In this document: positions 1-8,670 of the stretch, piece after piece | How positions within the stretch are numbered: position 1 is the stretch's first letter | Layout of the letters: every line of letters begins with the position of its first letter | Notes under the pieces: generated by a model | The model's input: only the letters and a program-made list of their open reading frames with translations | The model's database searches: none | What the model was told of the DNA's origin: nothing | Program-made: the position numbers and the translations under genes | DNA from: Pedobacter aquae | Lineage (GTDB): Bacteria; Bacteroidota; Bacteroidia; Sphingobacteriales; Sphingobacteriaceae | Length of the DNA stretch: 64,000 nt | Direction: 5' to 3' | Assembly (NCBI RefSeq): GCF_008195825.1 | Contig: NZ_CP043329.1 | Span: forward strand, 744,001-808,000

Positions 1-1
1 A

Positions 2-3000
2 ACCTATGACCCTACAGGAAGGTTTGTTGTTTCTGAAACAGATACGGAAGGGATGACTACGACATATACTCATAATCTTATAACAGGAAGTGTTTTATCA
101 AGGACTAATCCTTATAATCAGACAGAAAGTTTTGTATATGATAGCTGGGGTAATTTAATCGAGACTACGAATTATTTGGGCTATAAAAGTTATACCTCTT
201 ATTCAAAATCTGGTTTTGATACTTATATCTTTCAAAGCAATGATGAAGGACAAGAGGCTCATGAAATCATCAATAATTTAGGCCAGAAAATACAAAGCTC
301 ATCTAAAGATTTATTAGGACAATGGATAAACTCAGACATAGAATATGATATTTATGGAAGATTAAAAAAGCAAAGTGAACCCTACTTTAGTAATAGTACA
401 GTTAGTCAATGGAACGAAACTACTTACGACGAGTATGGGCGAAGCACCAGTACAACAAGTTATACAGGTAAGGTAACCAATATCAGCTATAATGGTTTAA
501 CAACCACTGTTAATGATGGTACAAAAACTACCATTACAACCAAAAATGCTTTAGGACAAATAGCCAGTGTGCAAGATCCAGGGGGGACCATCAACTATAT
601 TTATGATGCAGCCGGTAATTTAAAGACAGCTAATTATGATGGTATAGCCCAGCAAATTACTTATGATGGTTGGGGCAGAAAAATACAATTGACAGATCCC
701 TCTGCGGGAGTTTATCAATATACTTATGACCAATTTGGACAAGTATTACAAGAAATAACGCCTAAAGGTACAACAACTTATACTTATCTACCTTCTGGCA
801 GGCTAAATAGTAAAATTATAACGGGTGATGCTACCAATATGAGTTACCAGTACACTTATGATGCCAGCACTCGTTTACTTACACAATTAAATCTAACCAA
901 TGCAGATGGTAATAATGCTAACTATACTTATAGTTATGATAATTATAAACGTTTACTTTCTACTGTAGAGGATAATACTTATGCCAGATTTACCAAAACA
1001 CTGGAATATGATATGTTTGGTAAAGTATTTTCAGAAACTTCAGAAGCAAAAAATAAAGCCAATAATAAAGTTGCACAAAAAACCTTGTTGTTTGAATATA
1101 TGAGCGGAGAAGTATTTGCTTTACATGATGGACAAACAGGTCAAGTGATTCATCAATCAATAGGCTTGAATGAAAGAGGGCAGCCTACGGCGTCTTATTT
1201 TGAAGGAGGGCAGAGACTCATTAATACTTATGACCAATATGGCTATATTCAACAATCGCAATTAGAAAGGTATATGAATAATCCTAGTGTATTAATGACT
1301 CTTGGCTACACTTTTAATACATCCAGAGGCTTATTAACCAACAGAAGCAATAGCGCCTTTAGTTGGAACGATAGTTTTGCTTATGACAGCCAAGACCGTT
1401 TAACTAATTTTAACGATAATAATGGCAATAACAGTCATATTTATGATAATAAAGGGCGTATCACCAATAACAGCCAGTTAGGAGATTATACCTATAATAA
1501 TTACCAACAAACCCAGTTAAATAATTTGGTAAGTACAGCTCAGACATGGTATCAAGATAGGGCTTTACAGCAAATTAACTATAACGCTTTTAAAAGCCCG
1601 GTAGAAATAAACGAAGAGGGTAAAGAAAGAATAAGTTTTCAGTACAATGCAGGTTTGCAGCGGGCCCACATGTATTATGGCAGCACAGCAACAGAAAAAA
1701 TGGACCGTCCTTACCGTCGCCATTACAGTGAAGACGGTACAATGGAAATCACCGAAGATATACAAAACGGTACCACCAATTTTGTGTTTTATTTAGGAGG
1801 TGATGCTTATAGCGCACCTGCCATTTGGAAAGAAATACACCATAGCAATGCCCAACCTTTAGATGCGCAGTTATATTTTCTTCATCGCGACCATTTAGGT
1901 AGCATTGTGATGATTACAGATGCAGCAGGTAACATAGCAGAAAAAAGACAATTTGATGCTTGGGGAAATATCGTTAAATTAGAAAATGGAAATGGTGTTC
2001 CATTAAGTGCTTTTGTCATCCTCGACCGTGGATATACCGGGCATGAACATTTGTTAGGCGTAGGCTTGATACACATGAACGGCCGTTTGTACGACCCTAA
2101 ATTACACAGGTTCTTACAGCCAGATAATTATGTGCAGGACCCTTATAATAGCCAAAACTTTAACAGGTATGGTTATGTGTTGAATAATCCATTGAGCCAT
2201 GTGGACCCGAGTGGGGAGTTTATTTTTACAACGCTTGCAGCAATATTCTGTCCCCCATTACTCCCCGTAGCAATTGGTGCTGATTTGGGTATGTGGAGCG
2301 GTGGTAGTATGGCTAACGGGACAGCTAACCCTTTTAAGTGGGATTATAGTTCAGGTAAAACTTGGGGGTACATGTTAGGTGGTGCTATTACCGGAGGTTT
2401 GTCGGGAGGAGTAGCCAATACAATAGCAACTTCAGGAATTGCTTTCTCTAATACGCTTGCTATTGCTGGAGGTTCGTTAATCAATTCCGCTGGAACTTAT
2501 ATGTATACAGGAGGTAAAACAGACTTATCTATTAATTTTGGTTTTGGAAGCTATAATTTTTCAACTGGTGAATTTGGTTATTTGGGTAAGAAGGGTAATT
2601 CATTTATGGAAAATTTAGGGTATGGACTAGGAACTCTCGCTAACGTGAGTGATGTTTTGGCTGGTTTTAAACCGGGTGAAGTTCAGCTTAATACTGAAAA
2701 CTCGGATGCAATAGGCCATAGTGCTCTTACAAAAGTAGGTGAAACAAATCCAGATAACTCTTTAGTTTCAGTAGGTCCCGATCCAGGAGGTAAGTGGATA
2801 TTCAATCCTTTTAAATTTAAAAAGGGCACTAATAGTTGGAAAAATTATGTTGATGCTGGAGATGACGTCTCAAAAGTCAGTGTTAGAGGAGTTAATTTGG
2901 AACGGATTGCTAATTATGGATCAAATTTAAATAAGGGTGTAAACTATAACTTATATTTTAGTAGCTGTGTTAATCATACCGCAAGAGCCTTAACTTTAGC

Positions 3001-3109
3001 TGGTGTTCCTGCAATAGGGATTCATCCTTTTATTCTGCATTCACAAATGGTATTACGTTCAATCGGTATTAGACCGATGTTGTATTCGTATCATCTTTAT
3101 CAATATTAA
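2..3109 (+). CDS. Rhs/YD-repeat polymorphic toxin, 5' end outside window
   Basis: The frame is open to the left edge, so the start is missing. The first ~600 visible residues are YD repeats (many Y-x-YD-x-x-G-R units), which in Rhs proteins form a cocoon around the toxin. The conserved core starts near RDHLGSI (about residue 612, counting from base 53) and ends at DPSGE (about 721). The last ~297 residues are a variable tip with Gly/Ala-rich hydrophobic segments. It ends in a region with GHSAL (His 889) and SSCVNH (Cys 972, His 975), a pattern like permuted NlpC/P60 or papain-like folds; that function is inference. A lipoprotein gene follows 4 bases later, as expected for immunity to a toxin acting in the envelope. 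This is the only copy with YD repeats and so the probable active gene. Confidence 0.92.
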   Translation, partial: TYDPTGRFVVSETDTEGMTTTYTHNLITGSVLSRTNPYNQTESFVYDSWGNLIETTNYLGYKSYTSYSKSGFDTYIFQSNDEGQEAHEIINNLGQKIQSSSKDLLGQWINSDIEYDIYGRLKKQSEPYFSNSTVSQWNETTYDEYGRSTSTTSYTGKVTNISYNGLTTTVNDGTKTTITTKNALGQIASVQDPGGTINYIYDAAGNLKTANYDGIAQQITYDGWGRKIQLTDPSAGVYQYTYDQFGQVLQEITPKGTTTYTYLPSGRLNSKIITGDATNMSYQYTYDASTRLLTQLNLTNADGNNANYTYSYDNYKRLLSTVEDNTYARFTKTLEYDMFGKVFSETSEAKNKANNKVAQKTLLFEYMSGEVFALHDGQTGQVIHQSIGLNERGQPTASYFEGGQRLINTYDQYGYIQQSQLERYMNNPSVLMTLGYTFNTSRGLLTNRSNSAFSWNDSFAYDSQDRLTNFNDNNGNNSHIYDNKGRITNNSQLGDYTYNNYQQTQLNNLVSTAQTWYQDRALQQINYNAFKSPVEINEEGKERISFQYNAGLQRAHMYYGSTATEKMDRPYRRHYSEDGTMEITEDIQNGTTNFVFYLGGDAYSAPAIWKEIHHSNAQPLDAQLYFLHRDHLGSIVMITDAAGNIAEKRQFDAWGNIVKLENGNGVPLSAFVILDRGYTGHEHLLGVGLIHMNGRLYDPKLHRFLQPDNYVQDPYNSQNFNRYGYVLNNPLSHVDPSGEFIFTTLAAIFCPPLLPVAIGADLGMWSGGSMANGTANPFKWDYSSGKTWGYMLGGAITGGLSGGVANTIATSGIAFSNTLAIAGGSLINSAGTYMYTGGKTDLSINFGFGSYNFSTGEFGYLGKKGNSFMENLGYGLGTLANVSDVLAGFKPGEVQLNTENSDAIGHSALTKVGETNPDNSLVSVGPDPGGKWIFNPFKFKKGTNSWKNYVDAGDDVSKVSVRGVNLERIANYGSNLNKGVNYNLYFSSCVNHTARALTLAGVPAIGIHPFILHSQMVLRSIGIRPMLYSYHLYQY

Positions 3110-3113
3110 TCTA

Positions 3114-3554
3114 ATGATGATGGGTAAAATAATATTGCTGATTTCTTTTATATTATTAAGCTGTAATAGTATGTCGCAAAGTCAGAAAAGCATCGAACAA
3201 AATCAAGTTCAGAATTCAGATAAAAAAAGTAATGAAATGTTAAACACAGAAGAAGCCGAATTATTGAATTTTCTTCTAAAGGACTCAAGAGGTACATTTG
3301 ATTTTCAGGGGAAAAAGATTGCTTTTATAATGGGGAGCTCTGGGAGCCGTATTTTGTCAAAAGCGGATTATTTCATTCAAATTAACCCTTGGTTAGAAAG
3401 AGGTAATAATCCCCAAATTTTTATGGTGTTACTAACACCTGAGCAGAAAGATAGGTCAGGAGGCTACGATGCGTTTGTCTTATCTTGGGTAAAAGTTTTT
3501 ACTGATAGAAAAAAGGATAAGGTTATTGACGGACTGGCAGTCCGGTATCGTTGA
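3114..3554 (+). CDS. Candidate immunity lipoprotein of the first rhs gene
   Basis: This 146-residue protein begins with a hydrophobic segment ending in LLSCNS, a lipoprotein signal with the lipidated Cys near residue 17. A polar, Gln/Asn/Lys-rich linker and a small mixed alpha/beta domain follow. ATG codons at 3114, 3117 and 3120 are all possible starts. It lies 4 bases after the rhs stop on the same strand, which is the usual place for the cognate immunity gene. A periplasmic location would fit a toxin that acts on the cell wall or envelope. I recognise no family; the immunity role rests on position only. Confidence 0.75.
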   Translation: MMMGKIILLISFILLSCNSMSQSQKSIEQNQVQNSDKKSNEMLNTEEAELLNFLLKDSRGTFDFQGKKIAFIMGSSGSRILSKADYFIQINPWLERGNNPQIFMVLLTPEQKDRSGGYDAFVLSWVKVFTDRKKDKVIDGLAVRYR

Positions 3555-3596
3555 TAATAATACACTAAGCTGGAAAATGCCAATAAAGCCCTCAGA

Positions 3597-3643
3597 TGGT
3601 GCAAGTATGAGTTGTGAGCAAGAGGGTAAAAGCTGCTTGTGTC
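3597..3643 (+). repeat. REP-like hairpin, copy 1
   Basis: The ends are TGGTGCAAG and CTTGTGTC, which pair as the outer stem of a hairpin. It belongs to the family whose best copies read TGGCGCAAG ... CTTGTGCC. It lies between the first immunity gene and the first displaced Rhs tip. Confidence 0.7.
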
Positions 3644-3737
3644 TTTTGTGTAGTCTTATGAAACAGTAAGAGTATAAGACTACGGTTTCAATATTAAGAG
3701 AGTTTTAACTCATTTGTTCTTTGAAAATTAACTATAA
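3615..3737 (+). repeat. 123-bp direct repeat leading into a displaced Rhs tip (copy 1)
   Basis: By eye these 123 bases are identical to 13336-13458. A diverged third copy lies at about 8710-8835. The repeat includes the 3' half of the REP-like hairpin and a perfect 10-bp inverted repeat, GTAGTCTTAT (3650-3659) with ATAAGACTAC (3674-3683). It ends in AATTAACTATAA, which also occurs inside the long rhs gene near 1575. The Rhs homology therefore begins exactly where the linker ends. Confidence 0.85.
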
Positions 3738-5292
3738 CGCCTTTAAAAGCCCGGTAGAAATAAACGAAGAGGGTAAAGAAAGAATAAGTTTTCAGTACAA
3801 TGCAGGTTTGCAACGGGCACACATGTACTATGGCAGTACAGCAACAGAAAAAATGGACCGTCCGTATCGTCGCCATTACAGTGAAGACGGTACAATGGAA
3901 ATCACCGAAGATATACAAAACGGTACCACCAATTTTGTGTTTTACTTAGGAGGTGATGCTTATAACGCACCTGCCATTTGGAAAGAAATACACCATAGCA
4001 ATGCCCAACCTTTAGATGCACAGTTATATTTTCTTCATCGCGACCATTTAGGTAGCATCGTGATGATTACAGATGCAGCAGGTAATGTGGCTGAAAAAAG
4101 ACAATTTGATGCTTGGGGGAATATTGTTAAATTAGAAGATGGGAATGGTGTTCCATTAAGTGCTTTTGTTATCCTCGACCGTGGATATACCGGGCATGAG
4201 CATTTGTTAGGCGTAGGCTTAATACACATGAATGGCCGCTTGTATGATCCTAAATTACACAGGTTTTTACAGCCAGATAATTATGTACAAGACCCATACA
4301 ATAGCCAAAACTTTAACAGGTATGGTTATGTGTATAATAACCCGCTAAGCCATGTGGACCCTAGTGGGGAGTTTATACATTTAATAGTAGGAGCTGTAAT
4401 AGGTGGTGTGATAAATTGGGCTGCTAATGGCGCTAAGTTTAGTTGGAAAGGATTAGCACATTTTGGTATTGGGGCTTTGGCTGGTGCAGCGGCGGCTGGT
4501 ATTGGAGCAGGTGTTAATGTTGCTATGGCAGGCGGAAGTTTTGGCGCAGGATTTATGGGTACGGCTGCAGGAGTTTCATCAACAGGCTTTATTGCTGGTG
4601 CAGCTACCGGAGCAAGTGCAGGTTTTACCAATGGATTTGTTAGTGGAATTGGGAATACAGCATTAAATGGTGGGAATATAGGTGAATCTTTAGGTGCCGG
4701 TTTTAAAAATGGGTTTAAACAGGGAATAGCTGGAGGAATAACAGGAGGAGTTTTTGGAGGGATAGATGCTTTAACCAAGGATGTAAACTTTTTTACAGGG
4801 AAGGCTAATATGGATTTATCTAATGGAATCGGAGCTCATAACATATCTAATACCAATCAATCAGTAAGTAGTAAGTATGTAGGGAAATATGAAGGAACAA
4901 ATGTATATGAATCTTCTCAATTAGGAAGTGGAAGAAATAGTGGTGGAATCACATTACCAGGCAAGGGTATTGTAGTTGGCAAAGGAGCATTCTCTAATAC
5001 TATGAATCGTTATACAGAATTAATGCAACATGAGTTTGGACATATACTACAAGCGAAAGAAATAGGTAATATTGCGTTTTACAAAGTTATTGGTAAGCAA
5101 AGTTTAGTAAGTGCCTCTTTAGATGGAGTGGGAAGTTATGCACACCGGAATTTTTGGACGGAAACATGGGCTAATTATTTGTCAAGTCAATACTTTGGTT
5201 CGCGTTACTTGTACTCTTCTGAATTCCCAATAAAAAACATTAGTAGCGCTTTAAGATTAAATATATTTTTTTCAACACTTTTTCCTTTTTAA
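3721..5292 (+). CDS. Displaced Rhs tip with HEFGH metallopeptidase-like toxin domain
   Basis: The homology to the long rhs gene starts at about 3727 and runs through the core to DPSGE (about residue 217). No YD-repeat shell precedes it. The only upstream start is TTG with no clear ribosome site, so the copy is probably silent and serves as a donor for tip exchange. A Gly/Ala-rich membrane-like linker follows, then a C-terminal domain with HEFGH (His 437, Glu 438, His 441), the HExxH zinc-protease signature. A downstream HRNFWTETWAN could supply a third ligand. Protease activity is inference. A lipoprotein gene follows after 7 bases. Confidence 0.8.
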   Translation: MKINYNAFKSPVEINEEGKERISFQYNAGLQRAHMYYGSTATEKMDRPYRRHYSEDGTMEITEDIQNGTTNFVFYLGGDAYNAPAIWKEIHHSNAQPLDAQLYFLHRDHLGSIVMITDAAGNVAEKRQFDAWGNIVKLEDGNGVPLSAFVILDRGYTGHEHLLGVGLIHMNGRLYDPKLHRFLQPDNYVQDPYNSQNFNRYGYVYNNPLSHVDPSGEFIHLIVGAVIGGVINWAANGAKFSWKGLAHFGIGALAGAAAAGIGAGVNVAMAGGSFGAGFMGTAAGVSSTGFIAGAATGASAGFTNGFVSGIGNTALNGGNIGESLGAGFKNGFKQGIAGGITGGVFGGIDALTKDVNFFTGKANMDLSNGIGAHNISNTNQSVSSKYVGKYEGTNVYESSQLGSGRNSGGITLPGKGIVVGKGAFSNTMNRYTELMQHEFGHILQAKEIGNIAFYKVIGKQSLVSASLDGVGSYAHRNFWTETWANYLSSQYFGSRYLYSSEFPIKNISSALRLNIFFSTLFPF

Positions 5293-5299
5293 TAATCTT

Positions 5300-5761
5300 A
5301 TGAAATATTTATTGTTTTTGATGCTTTGTTTAATTTTATATGGTTGCCCTTCATATGATCCTCAAACAGCTGTTTTAACGGTATATAATTTATCTGACTC
5401 AGCAGTTTACGTATATAAGACTTGTGAAAACTCAATTGAAATACTGCCTAGACTAAAACTTTTTGAGGTATCTGGTGCAATTATGGAGGATGAGAAAGGT
5501 AATCAAATTGATTCTATATATTCTCCTAATTATAGAGTTAACGCATACAATAGTTCAGAATTTTCGGGCTTTGGAAATATTGATAATCCGACCATATTCT
5601 GCAATAATTCTGATTATATTAATTTATTTTTCATAAAAGAGACCACAATCAAAAATTATAGTTGGGAAGAGATTGTAGAGAAGCAAATTTATGTTAAGAA
5701 AATGAGGTTTAATAGTAAGCAACTAGATAGTTTAAATTGGAAGGTTAAATATATTCCTTAA
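5300..5761 (+). CDS. Candidate immunity lipoprotein for the HEFGH toxin
   Basis: This is a 153-residue protein with a short hydrophobic signal ending in ILYGCPS, a lipobox with Cys at about residue 16. The mature part is beta-rich with no recognised domain. It starts 7 bases after the HEFGH cassette and shares its direction. By position it is the immunity partner, probably acting on the periplasmic side of a membrane. The next element is a half REP-like repeat and the next Rhs tip, so this gene closes the cassette. Confidence 0.72.
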   Translation: MKYLLFLMLCLILYGCPSYDPQTAVLTVYNLSDSAVYVYKTCENSIEILPRLKLFEVSGAIMEDEKGNQIDSIYSPNYRVNAYNSSEFSGFGNIDNPTIFCNNSDYINLFFIKETTIKNYSWEEIVEKQIYVKKMRFNSKQLDSLNWKVKYIP

Positions 5762-5770
5762 CCAGATCTG

Positions 5771-5875
5771 ACCTCAGATGGCGCAAGGTGTGTCGTGAGA
5801 GTTGATGTGAATCAACACATGCTATATAAAAGATGGTAGTAGGTCTACCGCAATCGCTGTTGTAAGCGGAGGTTG
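5771..5875 (+). repeat. Cassette junction with half REP-like repeat
   Basis: Only the 5' arm TGGCGCAAG (5779-5787) of the REP-like family is present; the CTTGTGCC arm is missing. The rest holds a small inverted repeat, GTTGAT/ATCAAC, and CCGC/GCGG. Rhs homology then starts abruptly at about 5876 (GCAATGCCCAACC). I see no gene here. Confidence 0.5.
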
Positions 5876-5936
5876 CAATGCCCAACCTTTAGATGCACAG
5901 TTATATTTTCTTCATCGCGACCATTTAGGTAGCATT

Positions 5937-7139
5937 GTGATGATTACAGATGCAGCAGGTAACATAGCAGAAAAAAGACAATTTGATGCATGGGGAAATA
6001 TTGTTAAATTAGAAAATGGAAATGGTGTTCCATTAAGTGCTTTTGTCATCCTCGACCGTGGATATACCGGGCATGAGCATTTGTTAGGCGTAGGCTTGAT
6101 ACACATGAATGGACGTTTGTATGATCCTAAATTACACAGGTTCTTACAGCCGGATAATTATGTGCAGGACCCATACAATAGCCAGAATTTTAATAGGTAT
6201 GGTTATGTGTATAATAATCCGTTGAGCCATGTGGACCCGAGTGGGGAGATTGTATGGTTTGTACCTGCCTTAATCTTTATCGCTAAAGCGGCAGCAACAG
6301 GAGCAGCTATAGCTGCGGTTGGTTATACAGCTAGTGTAGCATTAAGTCCTGGAGGTTTTAACAACTGGGATTGGGGACAATTTGGGAAATCTGTGGGAAT
6401 TGGGGCAATTTCGGGTGTAGTTACAGGAGGTATAGGGGAAGTGTTTGGACATGCTGCAGGTTCATTCTTAAATGAGGTCGGAAGAGCAGCAACACATGGT
6501 TTTGCTAACGGTGTAATATCCGAGTTTACTGGTGGAGATTTTATGCAGGGCTTTTTATCCGGAGGTTTAGGCTCATTAGCAGGAAGCGGTTTCCAGGCTT
6601 GGGGTGGTGATTTTGCAAAGAGTTTTGGCGGGACTGTTGGATTTTCTGCGCTAGCAGGTGGAGTTGGAGCAGAATTGAGTGGAGGAGATTTCTGGAGAGG
6701 AGCAGCAACTGGAGCTACGGTTGCAACTTTAAATCATTTTGGCGGTAAAGTGCTAGGGAATGATAAAAAGAAATCACAGCAAAAGAAAAGTGCTACAGAA
6801 AAAACTGAAGAAATAGCTGGTGGAGCAGGTATATATGCCAAAACTAAAGAAGCATTATTAGAAATTGCAAAAAGTGAAGGTGATTTGGGTAAAGCAGGAG
6901 AATACACATTAAAAACTGCTAAATGGATGGGAAGAGCGAGTGGTTTTACTCAGGTTGGAACTTCTTTCTATGAACTTCGTAACTCCGGTTTTCAATCTCA
7001 TGGAGCTTGGGCTAAATTCGGTGTTTCAGTATTGTCATTAACAAAGTTAAATCCATATGTAAGTATAGGATTGGGAGTCTTAGATGCCTCAGGTGGAACA
7101 AAATGGATTTACAATAAAATTGATACATATGCTAAATAA
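5937..7139 (+). CDS. Displaced Rhs tip, cassette 3 (WFVPAL-type linker)
   Basis: Homology to the rhs core begins at about 5876, later than in the other tips, and the first usable start codon (GTG-ATG) is at 5937. The core ends at DPSGE. A ~170-residue Gly/Ala-rich linker beginning IVWFVPALIF follows and is almost identical to the one in the cassette at 11389-12537. After LNHFGGKVLG the sequence becomes unique, with a Lys-rich stretch and ~110 residues that may be the toxin. I recognise no catalytic motif. It has no YD shell and is probably silent. The last codons overlap the next gene. Confidence 0.75.
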   Translation: MMITDAAGNIAEKRQFDAWGNIVKLENGNGVPLSAFVILDRGYTGHEHLLGVGLIHMNGRLYDPKLHRFLQPDNYVQDPYNSQNFNRYGYVYNNPLSHVDPSGEIVWFVPALIFIAKAAATGAAIAAVGYTASVALSPGGFNNWDWGQFGKSVGIGAISGVVTGGIGEVFGHAAGSFLNEVGRAATHGFANGVISEFTGGDFMQGFLSGGLGSLAGSGFQAWGGDFAKSFGGTVGFSALAGGVGAELSGGDFWRGAATGATVATLNHFGGKVLGNDKKKSQQKKSATEKTEEIAGGAGIYAKTKEALLEIAKSEGDLGKAGEYTLKTAKWMGRASGFTQVGTSFYELRNSGFQSHGAWAKFGVSVLSLTKLNPYVSIGLGVLDASGGTKWIYNKIDTYAK

Positions 7140-7602
7140 ATTGAACACTAGAAATCCTTTAAAAATTCTATTTATACTTATATATAAGACATATAAAGGA
7201 AGAAAATCAGATGAGGGAATTGAGTATTTTAGTGCAACTTGTTTTTTTTTAGCAATAGTTTATATCTATATATTCGCTTTATTTGAATTTCTTGGTCTCA
7301 TTGATCAGATTTTTTCACCTCTATTCAAGCAAAATTATTTAGTAATCTTTTTAGTGTTTTTTTCAATAAGTGGTATATCTTATTTTGTTTTAAAATCATT
7401 TATTGATGAGAATTACGTTAATGAAATCCATTTTAGTAAACAGGGCAAGTTATTTGGAAATACCATTATTTGGATTACCCTTTTTATAGGAATTCTTCTG
7501 TCAATATTAGGTAATAATTATAATAGATGTAATGCGTTCTCGATGAAACCAGGTTATGGATTCACAAAAGAGGACCCTAGATGTTGTGAAAAATGTGAAT
7601 AA
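7129..7602 (+). CDS. Membrane protein, candidate immunity for cassette 3
   Basis: I chose the ATG at 7129, which overlaps the last codons of the upstream Rhs tip (stop 7137-7139) and suggests translational coupling. The 157-residue product has about three hydrophobic segments (AIVYIYIFALFEFL, LVIFLVFFSISGISYFVL, IIWITLFIGILLSIL). The tail is Cys-rich and ends in CCEKCE. A polytopic immunity protein would suit a toxin that inserts in or crosses the inner membrane. I recognise no family. Confidence 0.65.
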   Translation: MLNKLNTRNPLKILFILIYKTYKGRKSDEGIEYFSATCFFLAIVYIYIFALFEFLGLIDQIFSPLFKQNYLVIFLVFFSISGISYFVLKSFIDENYVNEIHFSKQGKLFGNTIIWITLFIGILLSILGNNYNRCNAFSMKPGYGFTKEDPRCCEKCE

Positions 7603-7620
7603 TGTTAAATAAAATAGTTT

Positions 7621-7676
7621 CCCCTTCAATGGCGCAAGAATGAGGAGTAAGCCAAGCGGGCAAAGGCTTCTTGTGC
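7621..7676 (+). repeat. REP-like hairpin, copy 3, joined directly to a toxin remnant
   Basis: The sequence begins CCCCTTCAATGGCGCAAG and ends CTTGTGC. An inner stem AAGCC/GGCTT and the outer stem GGCGCAAG/CTTGTGC(C) form a bulged hairpin. Its right end passes directly into Rhs-type coding sequence at 7677. Confidence 0.75.
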
Positions 7677-7835
7677 TGGGATGGAGCCAGGAATGGGGCT
7701 ATTAGTGCAGGGTTAAATCATGCGGCACATATCATACAGGACAACGTATATTTAGAGCAGCTTGCCCGAAAACAGTTTGGAAAGGATTATAGAGAAGTAT
7801 ATGGGGTAAAGTCCCCTTCAATGGCGCAAGAATGA
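7677..7835 (+). pseudogene. Remnant of an Rhs C-terminal domain, 5' part
   Basis: The frame reads WDGARNGAISAGLNHAAH and then about 30 more residues. GA(R)NGAISAGLNHAxH is the typical end of the hydrophobic pre-toxin linker of Rhs proteins. There is no core and no start codon. The frame runs into a second REP-like element, which adds SPSMAQE and a stop. It appears to be the front part of a toxin gene split by that element; the back part is at 7966-8016. Confidence 0.7.
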
Positions 7836-7963
7836 GGAGTAAGCCAAGCGGGCAAAGGCTTCTTGTGCCTTATAAAGCAGAAACTTTGAGATATAGCACT
7901 AAATGAAAGAAATTACAAGGCACAAGTATCCAATACACAGGCTTAGGCTACATACTTGCGCCA
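7813..7963 (+). mobile_element. Inverted pair of REP-like hairpins (BIME-like), inside a toxin gene
   Basis: The left hairpin is 7822-7869 (TGGCGCAAG ... CTTGTGCC). The right one is inverted, 7919-7963 (GGCACAAG ... CTTGCGCCA). They are joined by a ~49-base spacer that recurs almost unchanged at 11331-11380. This is the layout of a BIME, two REPs in opposite orientation, which in other bacteria are moved by a TnpA-REP transposase encoded elsewhere. Toxin coding sequence lies on both sides. Confidence 0.65.
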
Positions 7964-7965
7964 TC

Positions 7966-8016
7966 TCTGGTGGGTATATGCGAAGTGGTTCAGTTATTAA
8001 TTGGATAAAATGGTAA
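7966..8016 (+). pseudogene. 3' end of the split toxin gene
   Basis: The frame SGGYMRSGSVINWIKW ends in TAA at 8014-8016, overlapping the ATG at 8010 of the next gene (ATGGTAA). Such an overlap is usual between a toxin and its immunity gene. The frame is continuous with 7677-7812 if the 151 bases 7813-7963 are removed. The exact element ends are uncertain, so this is suggestive only. Confidence 0.5.
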
Positions 8017-8657
8017 TGGTTATGCGGTTAATTTTATTAGCTAGTCTGTTAAGTATTGTAAATACTGTGTATTCTCAGACAGAAAAAGAGATCTTAGAAT
8101 CTGCAATTAAAAACTACAGGAGTATTCTTCCTACCTTAGAAAAACGAGCTTTAAAACTACTACAAAAATTAGATAAGGAAAAGAGAAAACTTAAGAAAAG
8201 AGAATTTGATCGGTATAATTTTATTATAATACCGATGTTTAAACTTAAAAAAGCTTATATAAATTATGAAGAGGGGGATATTTTTGCTAAAAACATTGAC
8301 TTCTATAAATTTTATGATGATTTTACTGCTTTTGTGTTTAAAGACACAGTTTTCTGTGGATCTTTACACATGAGCAATTATGATAATTCATATTTTTCGT
8401 TAAATAAGCTAAACGCCAATAATACTTCAGCTTTTATGGCTCAATCTAACTTAGTAAAACAAATTATAAAGTTTAATCCAACTTTAGTCTTTTACACTCA
8501 ATCCCCGTTGTTTATCTCTTTTATTAAAGATGATAAGTTATATATGGGCACTGGGAAAAAGCAAATGAAACCGGTGGATAATATTATTCTAATAGATGAT
8601 GTTATAAAACAAGATAAGTCATTTATAAAAGATTTACATGAATTGAAATATCCCTAA
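8010..8657 (+). CDS. Secreted candidate orphan immunity protein
   Basis: I place the start at ATG 8010, inside the stop region of the toxin remnant; ATG 8016 and 8022 are alternatives. The 215-residue product has a signal peptide (LILLASLLSIVNTVYSQ), a Lys-rich helical segment with possible coiled coil, and a mixed C-terminal domain of unknown family. The adjacent toxin is broken by a repeat element, but this frame is intact. It is probably an immunity gene retained after its toxin was lost. The role is inference from position. Confidence 0.65.
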   Translation: MVMVMRLILLASLLSIVNTVYSQTEKEILESAIKNYRSILPTLEKRALKLLQKLDKEKRKLKKREFDRYNFIIIPMFKLKKAYINYEEGDIFAKNIDFYKFYDDFTAFVFKDTVFCGSLHMSNYDNSYFSLNKLNANNTSAFMAQSNLVKQIIKFNPTLVFYTQSPLFISFIKDDKLYMGTGKKQMKPVDNIILIDDVIKQDKSFIKDLHELKYP

Positions 8658-8670
8658 ATAGTCTCCTTGA

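Noticed and set aside
1565-2076. Minus-strand frames opposite the Rhs core, repeated at 3694, 4035, 5912, 8798, 9145 and 11616
   Set aside because: They recur only because the core DNA recurs. Their products (MYIFGDFHC..., MCIKPTPNKC...) have no signal or domain and lie fully inside real coding sequence.
4326-4778. Pro/Ala-rich minus-strand frame of 150 codons
   Set aside because: It is the complement of the Gly/Ala-rich linker of the Rhs tip; its composition is an artefact of that.
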